Shown here: positions 34,056 through 42,893 of the stretch, in pieces
Numbering within the stretch: the first letter of the stretch is position 1
How the letters are laid out: each line of letters opens with the position of its first letter
Assembly (NCBI GenBank): GCA_965246785.1
Contig: CBDFFM010000005.1
Coordinates: 124,001 to 188,000 of the forward strand
Source: UBA1952 sp965246785
GTDB lineage: Bacteria; Bacteroidota; Bacteroidia; Chitinophagales; Chitinophagaceae
Direction of reading: 5' to 3'
Length of the DNA: 64,000 nt
Position numbers and translations under genes: made by a program
The notes under the pieces: generated by a model
What the model saw: only the letters and a program-made list of their open reading frames with translations
Databases searched by the model: none
Told to the model about the DNA's origin: nothing

Positions 34056-34919
34056 TTAGAGATTGAAAAGTTGCTTCAGGCCTTCTTTAAGTGAAGTTGG
34101 TGCCCTGCCGAGCTTGTTTTCTAAATCATCGCTTACGGTAGATTCCTGTCCGGCCTCAATATCCTGCATAAAGGCGCTGAACATTTGCACTAAAAACGGA
34201 GGATTGCCTTTGGCGGACATGCGCTTCTCAAACTCAGCAGGCGTTATCGGCGTGTAACTTACTTCTTTGCCAGACAGCTCACTCAAGGCCGCCGCTACGT
34301 CGTTGAAAGAGTACAACTCACTTCCTGTGAAGTCGTAGGTCTTGGCCCCTAAATCATCCTCCAGCAAGACGTTGGCGATGCCCTCACCCATGTCGCTTCT
34401 AAGAGCATAAGACACTTTCCCATCTCCGGCAGGGAGGTAGAATGCGCCGTCGGCAAGTGCCTCTTTGCTGATGTACAAAGGCAGCACATCCATGTAGAGG
34501 ATGTTGCGGAACAGGGCGTAGTCCAAGCCGCTTTCCCGGATGTAATCTTCTGTCTGGAAGTGGCGAACCATCAGCTTGTTGACCAGCGTCGTTCGGTCTT
34601 TCAACGAGCGGCCTGTATAGGCAATGCCCTTTACACCCGCCTTCCTGGCCGCGTCCACTACATTCTGGTGTTGCTCTAATCCGTTGGCAGCACCTCCACC
34701 GGATATGAGGAGGACTTTTTCCACGCCCTGCATAGCCGTATCCAGCGAAGCCGTGTTATCGTAATTGCCTACGCGGATGCTTATGCCCTGTGCTTTCAGG
34801 CTGGCCGCCTTCGCTTCATTGCGTACTAAGGCAGCGATGTTGGCGGCGGGTATTTTCGCCAGCAGCGTATGGACAACTGTTGTGCCCAGTTTGCCTGTGG
34901 CCCCTGTAATGAGTATCAT
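34056..34919 (-). CDS. NmrA-type NAD(P)H-binding reductase (QorB-like)
   Basis: A 287-residue atypical SDR. The N-terminal motif MILITGATGKLGTTVVHTL carries GxxGxxG for NADPH. Further family elements are EKVLLISGGGAANGLEQHQN, GIAYTGRSLKDRTTLV (substituting for the catalytic Tyr region), YIRESGLDYALFRNILYMD and FTGSELYSFNDVAAALSEL. QorB-like enzymes reduce quinones with NADPH or act as redox sensors. Two close relatives are at 44515 and (frameshifted) 46821. Here its partner is an AraC gene 10 bases downstream, while the other two are divergent from HxlR genes. Confidence 0.9.
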   Translation of the reverse strand: MILITGATGKLGTTVVHTLLAKIPAANIAALVRNEAKAASLKAQGISIRVGNYDNTASLDTAMQGVEKVLLISGGGAANGLEQHQNVVDAARKAGVKGIAYTGRSLKDRTTLVNKLMVRHFQTEDYIRESGLDYALFRNILYMDVLPLYISKEALADGAFYLPAGDGKVSYALRSDMGEGIANVLLEDDLGAKTYDFTGSELYSFNDVAAALSELSGKEVSYTPITPAEFEKRMSAKGNPPFLVQMFSAFMQDIEAGQESTVSDDLENKLGRAPTSLKEGLKQLFNL

Positions 34920-34995
34920 GATAGTTTGTTGTAGAACGCTTTGCTGCGTGAATGGTTGCTTTGAATGGCCCGGCGTTACCGGGTACTGAATTGAA

Positions 34996-35916
34996 TTAGT
35001 CTATCTGAAGTACAATCTTCCCATCCAGCCCTCCGGCTGAAAGCAGGTCTTGCGCTTCTGCTGCCTGCTCCAGCCTCATAGTCTTTACGACGCGCGGAAT
35101 AATCTTCCCGGCTTCTACCAGCGCGGTTCCGTAATCAAGCTTTTTATAGGAATACCGGGAGCCGATAAATTTTGCTTCCACACCGCTGCTTTCAGCAAGG
35201 GCCTGCGAGGGCGGCGCTACGGCACTAAACAGCTTTCCGCCCGGCTTCACTACCGCAAACGATTTATCTGTTGTCTCGCCACCTGCAAAAGCAATCACGA
35301 CATCTACATCCTTTACCATGGCGGTAAAATCTTGCGACATGTAGTCAATTAGCTCATCCGCGCCGAGCGCTTTTGCAAGCGCGAGTCCTTTAGCAGATGC
35401 TGAAGCTATCACATACAGACCCAGTGCCTTCGCCATTTGCAGTACAATACTGCCTGTGCCGCCCGCCGCGCCATGCAGCAGCAGCCGTTGTCCTGCTTTC
35501 ACCTCACCATGCTCTATCAGAAAAGAATAGGCGGTTACCAGCGGCACTACCAGCGAGGCCGCTTCGTTAAAGCCCACATTGCGCGGCATGATACCTACAT
35601 GCTCTTCTTTCAGCGCCACGTATTGCGCATAACCACCACCAAAATCTCCCCCATAAACCTTGTCGCCTGCTTTCAGACGAGCCACATCGCTGCCGACGGC
35701 TTCCACGATTCCCGCAACATCAAGGCCGGGAATGTAGGGGTGCTGTATCGGGAACCTGTCCTTTGCCTCACCGCTACGAAATTTTATTTCTGCGGGATTA
35801 AGCGAAGTAGCTGATGCTTTAATAAGCACTTCATCTGCTTTTGGAACCGGCTTCTCCACTTCCGCAAACCGGATTACATCCGAAGTGCCATAGGCGGTGT
35901 ATTGTATTGCTTTCAT
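34996..35916 (-). CDS. Zinc-independent MDR-family NADPH reductase (quinone reductase type)
   Basis: A 306-residue medium-chain dehydrogenase/reductase. The GroES-like N-terminal half contains EVLIKASATSLNPAEIKFRS, PYIPGLDVAGIVEAVGSDV and GDKVYGGDFGGGYAQYV; the Rossmann half has LLLHGAAGGTGSIVLQMAKAL and VIASASAKGLALAKALGADE. The cysteines and histidine that bind catalytic zinc in alcohol dehydrogenases are not found, which places it with quinone or enone reductases. It is the first gene of the minus-strand run that continues with NmrA, AraC and SDR genes; 76 bases separate it from the NmrA gene. Confidence 0.92.
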   Translation of the reverse strand: MKAIQYTAYGTSDVIRFAEVEKPVPKADEVLIKASATSLNPAEIKFRSGEAKDRFPIQHPYIPGLDVAGIVEAVGSDVARLKAGDKVYGGDFGGGYAQYVALKEEHVGIMPRNVGFNEAASLVVPLVTAYSFLIEHGEVKAGQRLLLHGAAGGTGSIVLQMAKALGLYVIASASAKGLALAKALGADELIDYMSQDFTAMVKDVDVVIAFAGGETTDKSFAVVKPGGKLFSAVAPPSQALAESSGVEAKFIGSRYSYKKLDYGTALVEAGKIIPRVVKTMRLEQAAEAQDLLSAGGLDGKIVLQID

Positions 35917-36054
35917 GTGCGCTTTTTTGTAGAAAGCAAAGCTCTATCCATTAGAACGCCTATCTGTAGGCTAATAAGTGTTTGTTGTAGCCTTTTTTGA
36001 AAATGAGCGCCGATTCTAAGCGGTGGACAAATGCGCAACGCGCTTAAATACAAA

Positions 36055-36080
36055 ACCGCCCCGCAAAAAGGCGGGGCGGT
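36055..36080 (-). terminator. Intrinsic terminator of the metallophosphatase gene
   Basis: ACCGCCCCGC, a six-base loop, GCGGGGCGGT: a perfect 10-base stem located 26 bases beyond the stop at 36107, followed on the minus strand by TTTTGTATTT. Confidence 0.8.
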
Positions 36081-36106
36081 GAACTTACACAGAGGTGAGC
36101 GTGGGC

Positions 36107-38518
36107 TTATTCACTCCGGGTAAACTTAAAGCTCTGTTTCATGGAACCATTATCTACCTCAAGCAGCAGCAATTGATTGGCAGGCAACTCGCGCAAGTCA
36201 ATTTCCAGGCGCTGCTTTCCGCCGTCCATACGCTTGCTGAAGTTGCGGAGACTGCGACCGGTTTCATCATAAATAGTAAAGCTGTAGCGGCCATCCTTTG
36301 CATTCGTAAGCTCCAGATGCAGCACATCCTTCGCAGGAACCGGATGGATGGAAACGCCGAATTCTGTACCGGTAGTTGATATGCCTGTAGGATTGCTGCT
36401 GGTTGTATCCAGCACCTTCACCGCAAACGTATTGGAGAAGCATGATGCGCCTGCGCTGTCACGCACGATGTAGGTGGTTGTCGTCTTTGGCGCAGCGATG
36501 AGACTTTGCTTCGTGCTGCTGTCCGCAGTCCAGAAGTATGTGCCCGGCCAGCCTGCATTCAGCGTGGCGCTTTGACCCTTATAAATCGTTACGCTGTCGG
36601 TTGTATTGTTCTTAGCGCCCTTGATGATGGTGAATTGGTCAGCGACTACTGAGTCACGGCGCACCCACTTCGCATCTAAACGATTCCTCTGCACTTCAAA
36701 GTAAAACATGCCGCCATCATTCTGTGAGAAAGGAAGCGCGTCATGCGGATATCCCGCCTGAGTGCCGCCACTCGCGCCGGCCGAGCCGGAAAGCACATAC
36801 ACAATGCCATGATTGTTTTGGCCCATCGGATATTGGTAAGGGCAGGAATTAGCAGAACCATCATACTTGCCGGAAGACGTATCAGCAACGTGAACCGCCT
36901 TATTGAAGGATGCCTCATTGCCGTAATAGCCCTTCATCAGCATAGAGCGTTCATAGTCGTGGCTGTGGCCGGTCATTACCATATCAACGCCATAACGCTC
37001 TAATATGCGGATGAAGTTCTGGCGGATAAGCACAAGCTCTGTTTCATTGTCGGAATTGTGTGAGCCCATCGTGTAAGGCGGGTGGTGCCAGTAGCAGATA
37101 ACCCATGGCAGCTTGTTAGCAGCAAGGTCTTTTTTAATCCACTGCACCTGCGCGCCGTTCGTATCGTACATGCGCGTTGTGCCGTAGTCTTCCATGCCGT
37201 AAGAGTCCAGGCTCATGAAGTGGACATTGCCGTAATCATGGCTGTAATAAGCTTGTGTGCCGGAGGGAACACCACCGCATTCCCCTTGCGTAGGCGTAGT
37301 AAAGATGGAGAAGTAAGGCACATTGTGTAGCTGTTGCGCAACGAGTGCGCCATTGTTGTAATCGTGATTGCCCGGCGCGGTGTAGTAGAGGTGATTCTTC
37401 ATCACATTGGTCTGGTAAGCCGCGAACAGGTTGGTTTGAAACTCTGCGTCCGTGCCGTTATTGTAAGCATTGTCGCCGTTCATGATGAGCACGTCAGAAG
37501 ACTTGCGGCCCAGCGTTGCGAGGTAGGCATAATATGCCTTAATAGAATTCGTCTGATAATTCAGGTCGTTCCGGCCGCAGTCGCCGAACATCGCAAAGGT
37601 CATCTTGCGCGTCGTATTTGTAGGCGGAACAGTGGTGAAGAAGTTGTTGGAATCGCCTTGCAGGAAAGAAGTGTCCGTCCCGAAGCGATAGTAATACTTT
37701 GTGTCTGGCAGAAAGGGCGGTTCAATGCGCATGATGTGCTCGGTTACCTTGTTTGTATCCACAATGTGGCCGCCATAAGTGCCTGGCGCGGAGCCTATGT
37801 CCACTGCGGATTTAGAGGCAATGTTGGTGCGCCAGCGGATGGTTACGCCTGTCTGCGTGCCCATTTGCAGGTAAGGCCCGCGCACGAGCGTTACCGGCGT
37901 CGGGATATATTTCACACCTGCGATTTCAAGGTTAAAAGTCTGGTCGGAAGAAGTAGCTACATCGTTATGTACTTCCACGGCAATATAGTTGTCGCCATTC
38001 ACGAAGTAGGACTTTGGAATCACGTAGTAATACGCTGTGCTTTCCGCCGTGCCGCCCACATTCGCGGCCGCGCCGGTCGTGTAAGTAATAGTGCCGACAG
38101 GCATATTTGAACGTACCACCTCCACACCATTCACATACACCACCGCGCCGTCGTCACGCACCACGCCGATGCGGATAGAATCATACTGCGCAGGATTGGA
38201 GATGTTGACCTTCTGACGGAAGTAAGTAGTGATGTACTTGTTCGTGCAGGTGGGCGTGCAGGTTACCGTGCCGCAGCCTGCATTCACGCAGGTAACAATC
38301 CATGGGTCACCATAGCCAAGATAAGACGCACCGCTGCTCCATGAGGCATCGCTGAAAGTAGAGTCTTTCCACGCGGTGCCGGCATTGGAGCCGTTGTCAA
38401 GATACTTCCAAGTGCTGCCGAAGGCTGAGAGCGTCGTATAGACGCCAGTTACCTGCGCGCGTACGCCAATGGCGCAGAGCATCAGGGCTAATAGGGGTAA
38501 AATCTTCTTCATAATCAT
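36107..38518 (-). CDS. T9SS-secreted metallophosphatase (purple acid phosphatase-like)
   Basis: About 803 residues from ATG 38518 (MIMKKILPLLALMLCAIG); the frame opens at a TTG 9 bases earlier. After the signal peptide comes a lectin-like domain (about 20-190), a fibronectin-like domain (VTIRWRTNIASKSAVDIGS) and a calcineurin-like phosphoesterase with all metal-binding blocks: FGDCGRND (about 311), GDNAYNNG (about 346), GNHDYNNG (about 383), CYWHHPPYT and GHSHDYERS (about 517). A type A T9SS tail (about 725-803, VSIHPVPAKDVLHLEL) ends it. Likely a cell-surface phosphomonoesterase for phosphate scavenging; substrate not known. The gene is divergent from the peroxidase gene. Confidence 0.9.
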   Translation of the reverse strand: MIMKKILPLLALMLCAIGVRAQVTGVYTTLSAFGSTWKYLDNGSNAGTAWKDSTFSDASWSSGASYLGYGDPWIVTCVNAGCGTVTCTPTCTNKYITTYFRQKVNISNPAQYDSIRIGVVRDDGAVVYVNGVEVVRSNMPVGTITYTTGAAANVGGTAESTAYYYVIPKSYFVNGDNYIAVEVHNDVATSSDQTFNLEIAGVKYIPTPVTLVRGPYLQMGTQTGVTIRWRTNIASKSAVDIGSAPGTYGGHIVDTNKVTEHIMRIEPPFLPDTKYYYRFGTDTSFLQGDSNNFFTTVPPTNTTRKMTFAMFGDCGRNDLNYQTNSIKAYYAYLATLGRKSSDVLIMNGDNAYNNGTDAEFQTNLFAAYQTNVMKNHLYYTAPGNHDYNNGALVAQQLHNVPYFSIFTTPTQGECGGVPSGTQAYYSHDYGNVHFMSLDSYGMEDYGTTRMYDTNGAQVQWIKKDLAANKLPWVICYWHHPPYTMGSHNSDNETELVLIRQNFIRILERYGVDMVMTGHSHDYERSMLMKGYYGNEASFNKAVHVADTSSGKYDGSANSCPYQYPMGQNNHGIVYVLSGSAGASGGTQAGYPHDALPFSQNDGGMFYFEVQRNRLDAKWVRRDSVVADQFTIIKGAKNNTTDSVTIYKGQSATLNAGWPGTYFWTADSSTKQSLIAAPKTTTTYIVRDSAGASCFSNTFAVKVLDTTSSNPTGISTTGTEFGVSIHPVPAKDVLHLELTNAKDGRYSFTIYDETGRSLRNFSKRMDGGKQRLEIDLRELPANQLLLLEVDNGSMKQSFKFTRSE

Positions 38519-38681
38519 CTTCTTCAAATTGCTGTTTATTGAAAGCGGCGCGAAAGTATCCGGGCACTGTTACGGGCAGATTACCGCAGCGTTACCTGCA
38601 TTATCAAAAGGTTAGGGAATCATTACGGCGGCGTATGCAGTGCCTTTGGCGCATAATCTTGCGGACTGCTTCTGCTAATCC

Positions 38682-40496
38682 GTGATAAAGAAATTTGTGC
38701 TTGGATGCGCCCTTGCGGGCATAGTAGCGGCATTCGCATTTGCGCCCGGCGGCAAAGGCTATAATGAAGCCGTTGCCGACTATTACAACAATAATCTGGA
38801 CAGCCTCATTCTGAAACTGCAATCGCTGGAAAGCGGCGCAAAGCACGCCCCCGCGGACAAGACTTTATTGAAGCGCGGATTCCTTTCCTGCCGAGAAACG
38901 TATAAAAAAATCTCCTTCTTCTTAGAGCAGTTTGATAGCCGCAGCGCCCGCGCAATAAACGGCCCCGACTTGCTGCGCATTGAAGACGATACGCAGCAGG
39001 ATAGCACAAAGCCGCACGGCTTCCAGCACATTGAAGCTATTCTATACGCAGCGGCATTTGATGGCAATGGCTTTCGCAGTGAAACGGGCATTCTATTAAA
39101 TACTGTACAGTCTCTGCGCACCGCTCCTGACCATGAATATTACTTCCGCGACGACCGCGTGTGGGAAGCCCTCCGTTCCGGCGCGTACCGGATTATCTCG
39201 CTCGGCATTACCGGATTTGATGTGCCGCTGTCGCTCAATGCCCTGCCGGAAACGCGGCGGCAACTGGAAGCGGAACGGGACGTGCTGGGCTTCTACCAAA
39301 AGGCCTTGGAAGAAAAACATCCCGGCCTTTATGCGGCTACTATCAAAGCTTTTGATTCAGCAGTATCGTTTGTTGAAAAGGCGAAAGACTTCAACTCTTT
39401 TGACCGCCTGCGCTTCATCCGCGAGTATTTGAATCCGCTCACGGCCCGCTTAAAAGAATGCGCCTTTGCGCTCGGCGCTGTGAATGGTGCCCAGCTCACG
39501 CCGCTGAATGCGGAGGCCGAAAATCTATTTGCGAAGGACATTTTCAACATCGCCTTCTTCTCACCCAATGAGCGTTTTCTGCCCACGCCGGAGCGCATTG
39601 CGCTTGGCAAACGGCTCTTTTCAGACAAGCGCCTTTCGCGTGGCAATGTGCGAAGCTGCGCAAGCTGTCATCAGCCGGAGCGGGCATTTACGGACGGCAT
39701 TCCCAAAGCGCTTTCCTTAGACGGCAAGACAACTGTGGCGCGCAATACGCCTACGCTTATTAACAGCGCAATACAGGCCCGGCAGTTCTACGATTCCCGC
39801 GCGCTGGTGCTGGAAACGCAGTTGGATGCCGTTGTCCATAATCAGGCGGAGATGGGCGGTTCACTGCGCGATGCGGTTCCCTTACTCATCGCGGATACTA
39901 CTTACAACCGGCAGTTTGCGCAGGCTTATTCCCGCGAGCGGGAAAAGATTAATCAATACACCATTGCTAATGCGATTGGCTCCTACATCCGCAGCCTTAC
40001 CTTGCTGAATAGCCGCTTTGACCGCTACATGCGCCGCCAATCAGCAGACTTTTCCGGTACAGAGCAACGAGGGTTTAATCTGTTTATGGGAAAGGCTAAA
40101 TGCGGTACTTGCCACTATGCGCCGATGTTCAACGGCCTTGTGCCGCCTCGCTATGAGGAAAGCGAATCGGAGATTCTGGCTGTGCCTGCTTTGGCAAAGC
40201 GACCATCCACCTTAGACGATGATTTCGGAAAAGGCGGAACCACGCATACACCATTGCACAACTATGCCTTCAAGACGCCAACGGTGCGCAATGCTGCGCT
40301 GACGGCCCCATACATGCACAACGGCGTCTTTAGAACGCTGGAAGAGGTTGTGGATTTTTATAACCGCGGCGGCGGTGCGGGTTGGGGCATTCATCTTGAA
40401 ACGCAGACGCTGCCTTCGGAGCCGCTGCATCTTACTGCACAGGAGCAGCGCGATATAGTGGCCTTCGTGCGAAGCCTGAATGATTCCGGGCGTTGA
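38682..40496 (+). CDS. Di-haem cytochrome c peroxidase with an extra N-terminal helical domain
   Basis: A 604-residue exported protein starting at GTG 38682 (signal up to about residue 22, AAFAFAPGG). Residues about 25-290 are helical and contain no haem site; they resemble the imelysin-like/peroxidase-fused domain seen in Bacteroidota (FLSCRETYKKISFFLEQF, GFQHIEAILYA). From residue 300 it is a MauG/CcpA-type peroxidase: haem motifs CASCHQ (Cys326, Cys329, His330) and CGTCHY (Cys474, Cys477, His478), with NTPTLINSA, FYDSRALVLETQ and FKTPTVRNAALTAPYMHNG. Such enzymes reduce hydrogen peroxide in the periplasm or oxidise other substrates. No partner iron-uptake genes are adjacent. Confidence 0.9.
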   Translation: MIKKFVLGCALAGIVAAFAFAPGGKGYNEAVADYYNNNLDSLILKLQSLESGAKHAPADKTLLKRGFLSCRETYKKISFFLEQFDSRSARAINGPDLLRIEDDTQQDSTKPHGFQHIEAILYAAAFDGNGFRSETGILLNTVQSLRTAPDHEYYFRDDRVWEALRSGAYRIISLGITGFDVPLSLNALPETRRQLEAERDVLGFYQKALEEKHPGLYAATIKAFDSAVSFVEKAKDFNSFDRLRFIREYLNPLTARLKECAFALGAVNGAQLTPLNAEAENLFAKDIFNIAFFSPNERFLPTPERIALGKRLFSDKRLSRGNVRSCASCHQPERAFTDGIPKALSLDGKTTVARNTPTLINSAIQARQFYDSRALVLETQLDAVVHNQAEMGGSLRDAVPLLIADTTYNRQFAQAYSREREKINQYTIANAIGSYIRSLTLLNSRFDRYMRRQSADFSGTEQRGFNLFMGKAKCGTCHYAPMFNGLVPPRYEESESEILAVPALAKRPSTLDDDFGKGGTTHTPLHNYAFKTPTVRNAALTAPYMHNGVFRTLEEVVDFYNRGGGAGWGIHLETQTLPSEPLHLTAQEQRDIVAFVRSLNDSGR

Positions 40497-40895
40497 CCGC
40501 TGTTGTGTTTTAGCAACTATTGGCGCCATTCTGAATCAATTTTTCATAAGGCCGCTGTTTGCGCTATTTGCCTGACAACTTAAAGTTGCCGCAAAGCATG
40601 GCGCGCTGTATAGACCTGCATTAAGCAGCTGCCAAGGCAGAGACACGGTTAAGGTTCAATAATCATGTTTGTTACAAACCTTGTATTAGCTGTATTAACA
40701 GTAGCAAAATAAACACTAGGCGGAAGCGATAGACTGCCTAATCTAATGCGGTATTTCCCGATAATGGCGGGCGCAGGTCGGGTTCTCTATACAATTGCCC
40801 ATTGCGTTGGAGAGCATCAGCTCCTGCGGAGTCTGAATCCGTGATGCAGAAATGTAGAGTATGCCTTTATGTAGATTTGGCATCAGCCGGGCTGC

Positions 40896-41370
40896 CTATA
40901 GCCTGGCGCTACAGCATTTAATGCGAACGTAAACTGTCGTTCTGCTGCAATGAGTTGCCGATTTGAGATAGGCGCTTCCCTGTCGCTCATGTTCAAACTC
41001 ATTCCATTGCGGGTGCAGACGCGTTAAAGCGGATTCATTGCTTTCATAAATCTGCTTGTCTCTGTATTTGTCCGGCACGAACTGCTCTTCTTCGGAAAAA
41101 ATCGCTATAGATGTAGCCTCTTCATTTTTTCGCTTTTTTCAACCAAAATATTTCCCTACCAACCACGTCATTAATATCCTGTTTGAGCTTGTCGCTCAAC
41201 TTAAACTTGTAAGCATCGCATAGCTGTTCAATACCTACTTAACGAGATGGTCTAAGGCGACTTACGCTTCATGGGTGCCTTCCCATAAGTAATGGTCAAT
41301 ATCATCGTAGATTCCAGGAAATCATCAAACAGGAATAGTTGTTTCTATCCTTCTATACATACGCGGCCGG
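40896..41370 (-). pseudogene. Multiply broken gene of unknown function
   Basis: On the minus strand several coding-like pieces line up in order but in different frames: LFLFDDFLEST, then DDIDHYLWEGTHEA, then GIEQLCDAYKFKLSDKLKQD and NDVVGREIFWLKKAKK, then NEEATSIAIFSEEEQFVPD through YESNESALTRLHPQWNEFEH. The last switch lies in an AAAAAA run near 41130, where one more A would join KKAKK to NEEATS. The good protein-like character of each piece, with Asp/Glu/Lys balance and no GC-rich shadow bias, indicates a decayed gene. No family is recognised. Confidence 0.4.
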
Positions 41371-41378
41371 TCACCTCT

Positions 41379-41707
41379 GAAATACGCTTCCGTACAAAAA
41401 ACAGCAAGCTCAGAACCAACGTGCACACGCTGACTTGCTAGAAAGTTGCGTTGGCTTTTTTACTGCGTCTTTAGAATACTGCCAGTTAGGAAAAATAGAG
41501 TCAGATGGCGTGCAATTCTATGATTTAGATACTCCGTCGGACAATAGCAATATGTCCAACAATGAAGATGATGCTGATATAGAAGGGGCTGGGCCTAACG
41601 GAAGTGATGTAGATGAGCCTGTTAATAATGCGCAAGAAAGGGCAGCGTCAAACGGCAATTCAGGATTGCCTACTACATCGTCAAACGTCACTGTAAATCT
41701 GACATGA
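41379..41707 (+). CDS. Partial acidic protein frame of unknown function
   Basis: An open frame with no clear start reads KQQAQNQRAHADLLESCVGF, then LEYCQLGKIESDGVQFYDLD, then an Asn/Asp/Ser-rich acidic stretch, and ends at TGA 41705-41707. The AT-rich codons (many AAT, GAT, GAA) are unlike those of its neighbours. It could be the 3' end of a gene brought in by transfer whose 5' part has been lost. No family recognised. Confidence 0.25.
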
Positions 41708-41971
41708 GATTCTACAATGGATTCCGATAAGTTAGAAAAACAATTGGCATTGTTGAAAAGGTATGGAGTATTGAAGTAAACCTTTTGTAGGGCGCCAATT
41801 CTCACCTTCGCCGACAAATCCGGCAAAAACTCCTTCGACTTTAACAGCCAGGGCAGCCAATCATCGAAGCCGGCATTCTCACCCGAGCGTCAGCGGCGAA
41901 ACTGGCAGGCCGGAGTGACCGGGCGCGAAGACTGGACAGTTCCATATTGGGTAGAACGTTTGCCGACGGCA

Positions 41972-42883
41972 TTAGTTGAACGACGCACGAAACGCCAGCG
42001 GCGAAAGATTCACCTTCGCCTTGAACAGTTTATTGAGCGACTGCGGATAGCCGAAGCCCAGCTGGTAGGCAATCTCACCCACCGAAAGATTGGTAGTGCT
42101 CAGCAGCTCTTTTGCCTGCTCAATGACGCGGGCCTGAATATGCTGCTGCGCGCTCTGGCCGGTCAGCGAACGCAACATATCGCTGAGGTAATGTGGAGAT
42201 ACATGCAGCTGTCCCGCGATGGCAGCCACTGTTGGCAGCACGACATCCGTACCTGGGCTGAAATGAGCCTCCAATATCGCTTCCAGCCTTTGCAGCAAAT
42301 CGCTGCCGCCGCTTTTGCGGGTGATAAACTGCCGGTTGTAAAAGCGGTTGCAGTAGTTCAGTAAAAGCTCTATCTGCGACACAATTACATCCTGACTGTA
42401 ATTATCTGTTACAACGTACTCGCGTTCTATCTGGCTGATGAGGGCCGTAATCATCTCTTCTTCCTTTTGAGAAAGATGTAAGGCTTCCGCCGATGCGTAG
42501 GAGAAAAATCCATAGTTGCGAATGGTCTTCGCCAACGGGTAATTCCGCAGAAAATCGGGATGAATGACCAGCCACCAGCCTTTCAGCTCGCCGTCGTCGC
42601 TCATTTCGGCGGCTGTCACTTGCCCCGGCGAGAAGGCCGTCATAATGCCCTCGTCAAAGTCGTAATACTGCTGCCCGTAGCGCAGCTTGCCTTTAAAATC
42701 CTTCTTGATGCAAAGCGAGTAGAAGTTGTACACGACGCTCCGGATACTTTCGTCCAGCAGACAGGGCACGGCATCCAGATGAATCACGCTTACCAGCGGA
42801 TGCTGCGGCGGCGGCAACTCCAATACCCGGTGCAGCTCCGAGATAGAGTTGATGACATAGGGCGCGGTATTGGACTTCTTCAT
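41972..42883 (-). CDS. AraC family regulator (paralogue B of a four-member set)
   Basis: A 303-residue regulator of the same subfamily as the one at 33122. Shared blocks: HPLVSVIHLDAVPC, LRYGQQYYDFDEGIMTAFSP, WWLVIHPDFLRNYPLAKTI, YASAEALHLSQKEE, FYNRQFITRKSGG; C-terminal HTH: LHVSPHYLSDMLRSLTGQSA and LSVGEIAYQLGFGYPQSLNK, ending SPLAFRASFN. It starts 10 bases after the stop of the aldo/keto reductase, so the two are one operon and the regulator likely controls that operon through the direct repeat at 43951-43977. Everything is intact. Confidence 0.92.
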   Translation of the reverse strand: MKKSNTAPYVINSISELHRVLELPPPQHPLVSVIHLDAVPCLLDESIRSVVYNFYSLCIKKDFKGKLRYGQQYYDFDEGIMTAFSPGQVTAAEMSDDGELKGWWLVIHPDFLRNYPLAKTIRNYGFFSYASAEALHLSQKEEEMITALISQIEREYVVTDNYSQDVIVSQIELLLNYCNRFYNRQFITRKSGGSDLLQRLEAILEAHFSPGTDVVLPTVAAIAGQLHVSPHYLSDMLRSLTGQSAQQHIQARVIEQAKELLSTTNLSVGEIAYQLGFGYPQSLNKLFKAKVNLSPLAFRASFN

Positions 42884-42893
42884 GAGCGCGGCT

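Larger units (their letters stand above)
40497..41971. other. 1.47 kb stretch without an intact gene, lower in GC
   Basis: Between the peroxidase gene and the AraC gene no complete gene is found. The base composition is visibly more AT-rich than either side. It holds the remnant at 40896-41370 (minus), an acidic partial frame at 41379-41707 (plus), and an unassigned segment at about 41790-41950 that is open on both strands. No terminal inverted repeats or transposase motif was seen. Confidence 0.6.

Noticed and set aside
37334..38110. Long open frame (258 codons) opposite the metallophosphatase gene
   Set aside because: Antisense shadow with no family motif; the minus-strand gene has all metal-binding blocks.
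41518..41826. Minus-strand frame of 102 codons opposite the acidic partial frame
   Set aside because: Either strand could be coding here; the minus frame has no recognised motif and its Ser/Leu-rich part mirrors the acidic plus-strand frame, so I did not call it.
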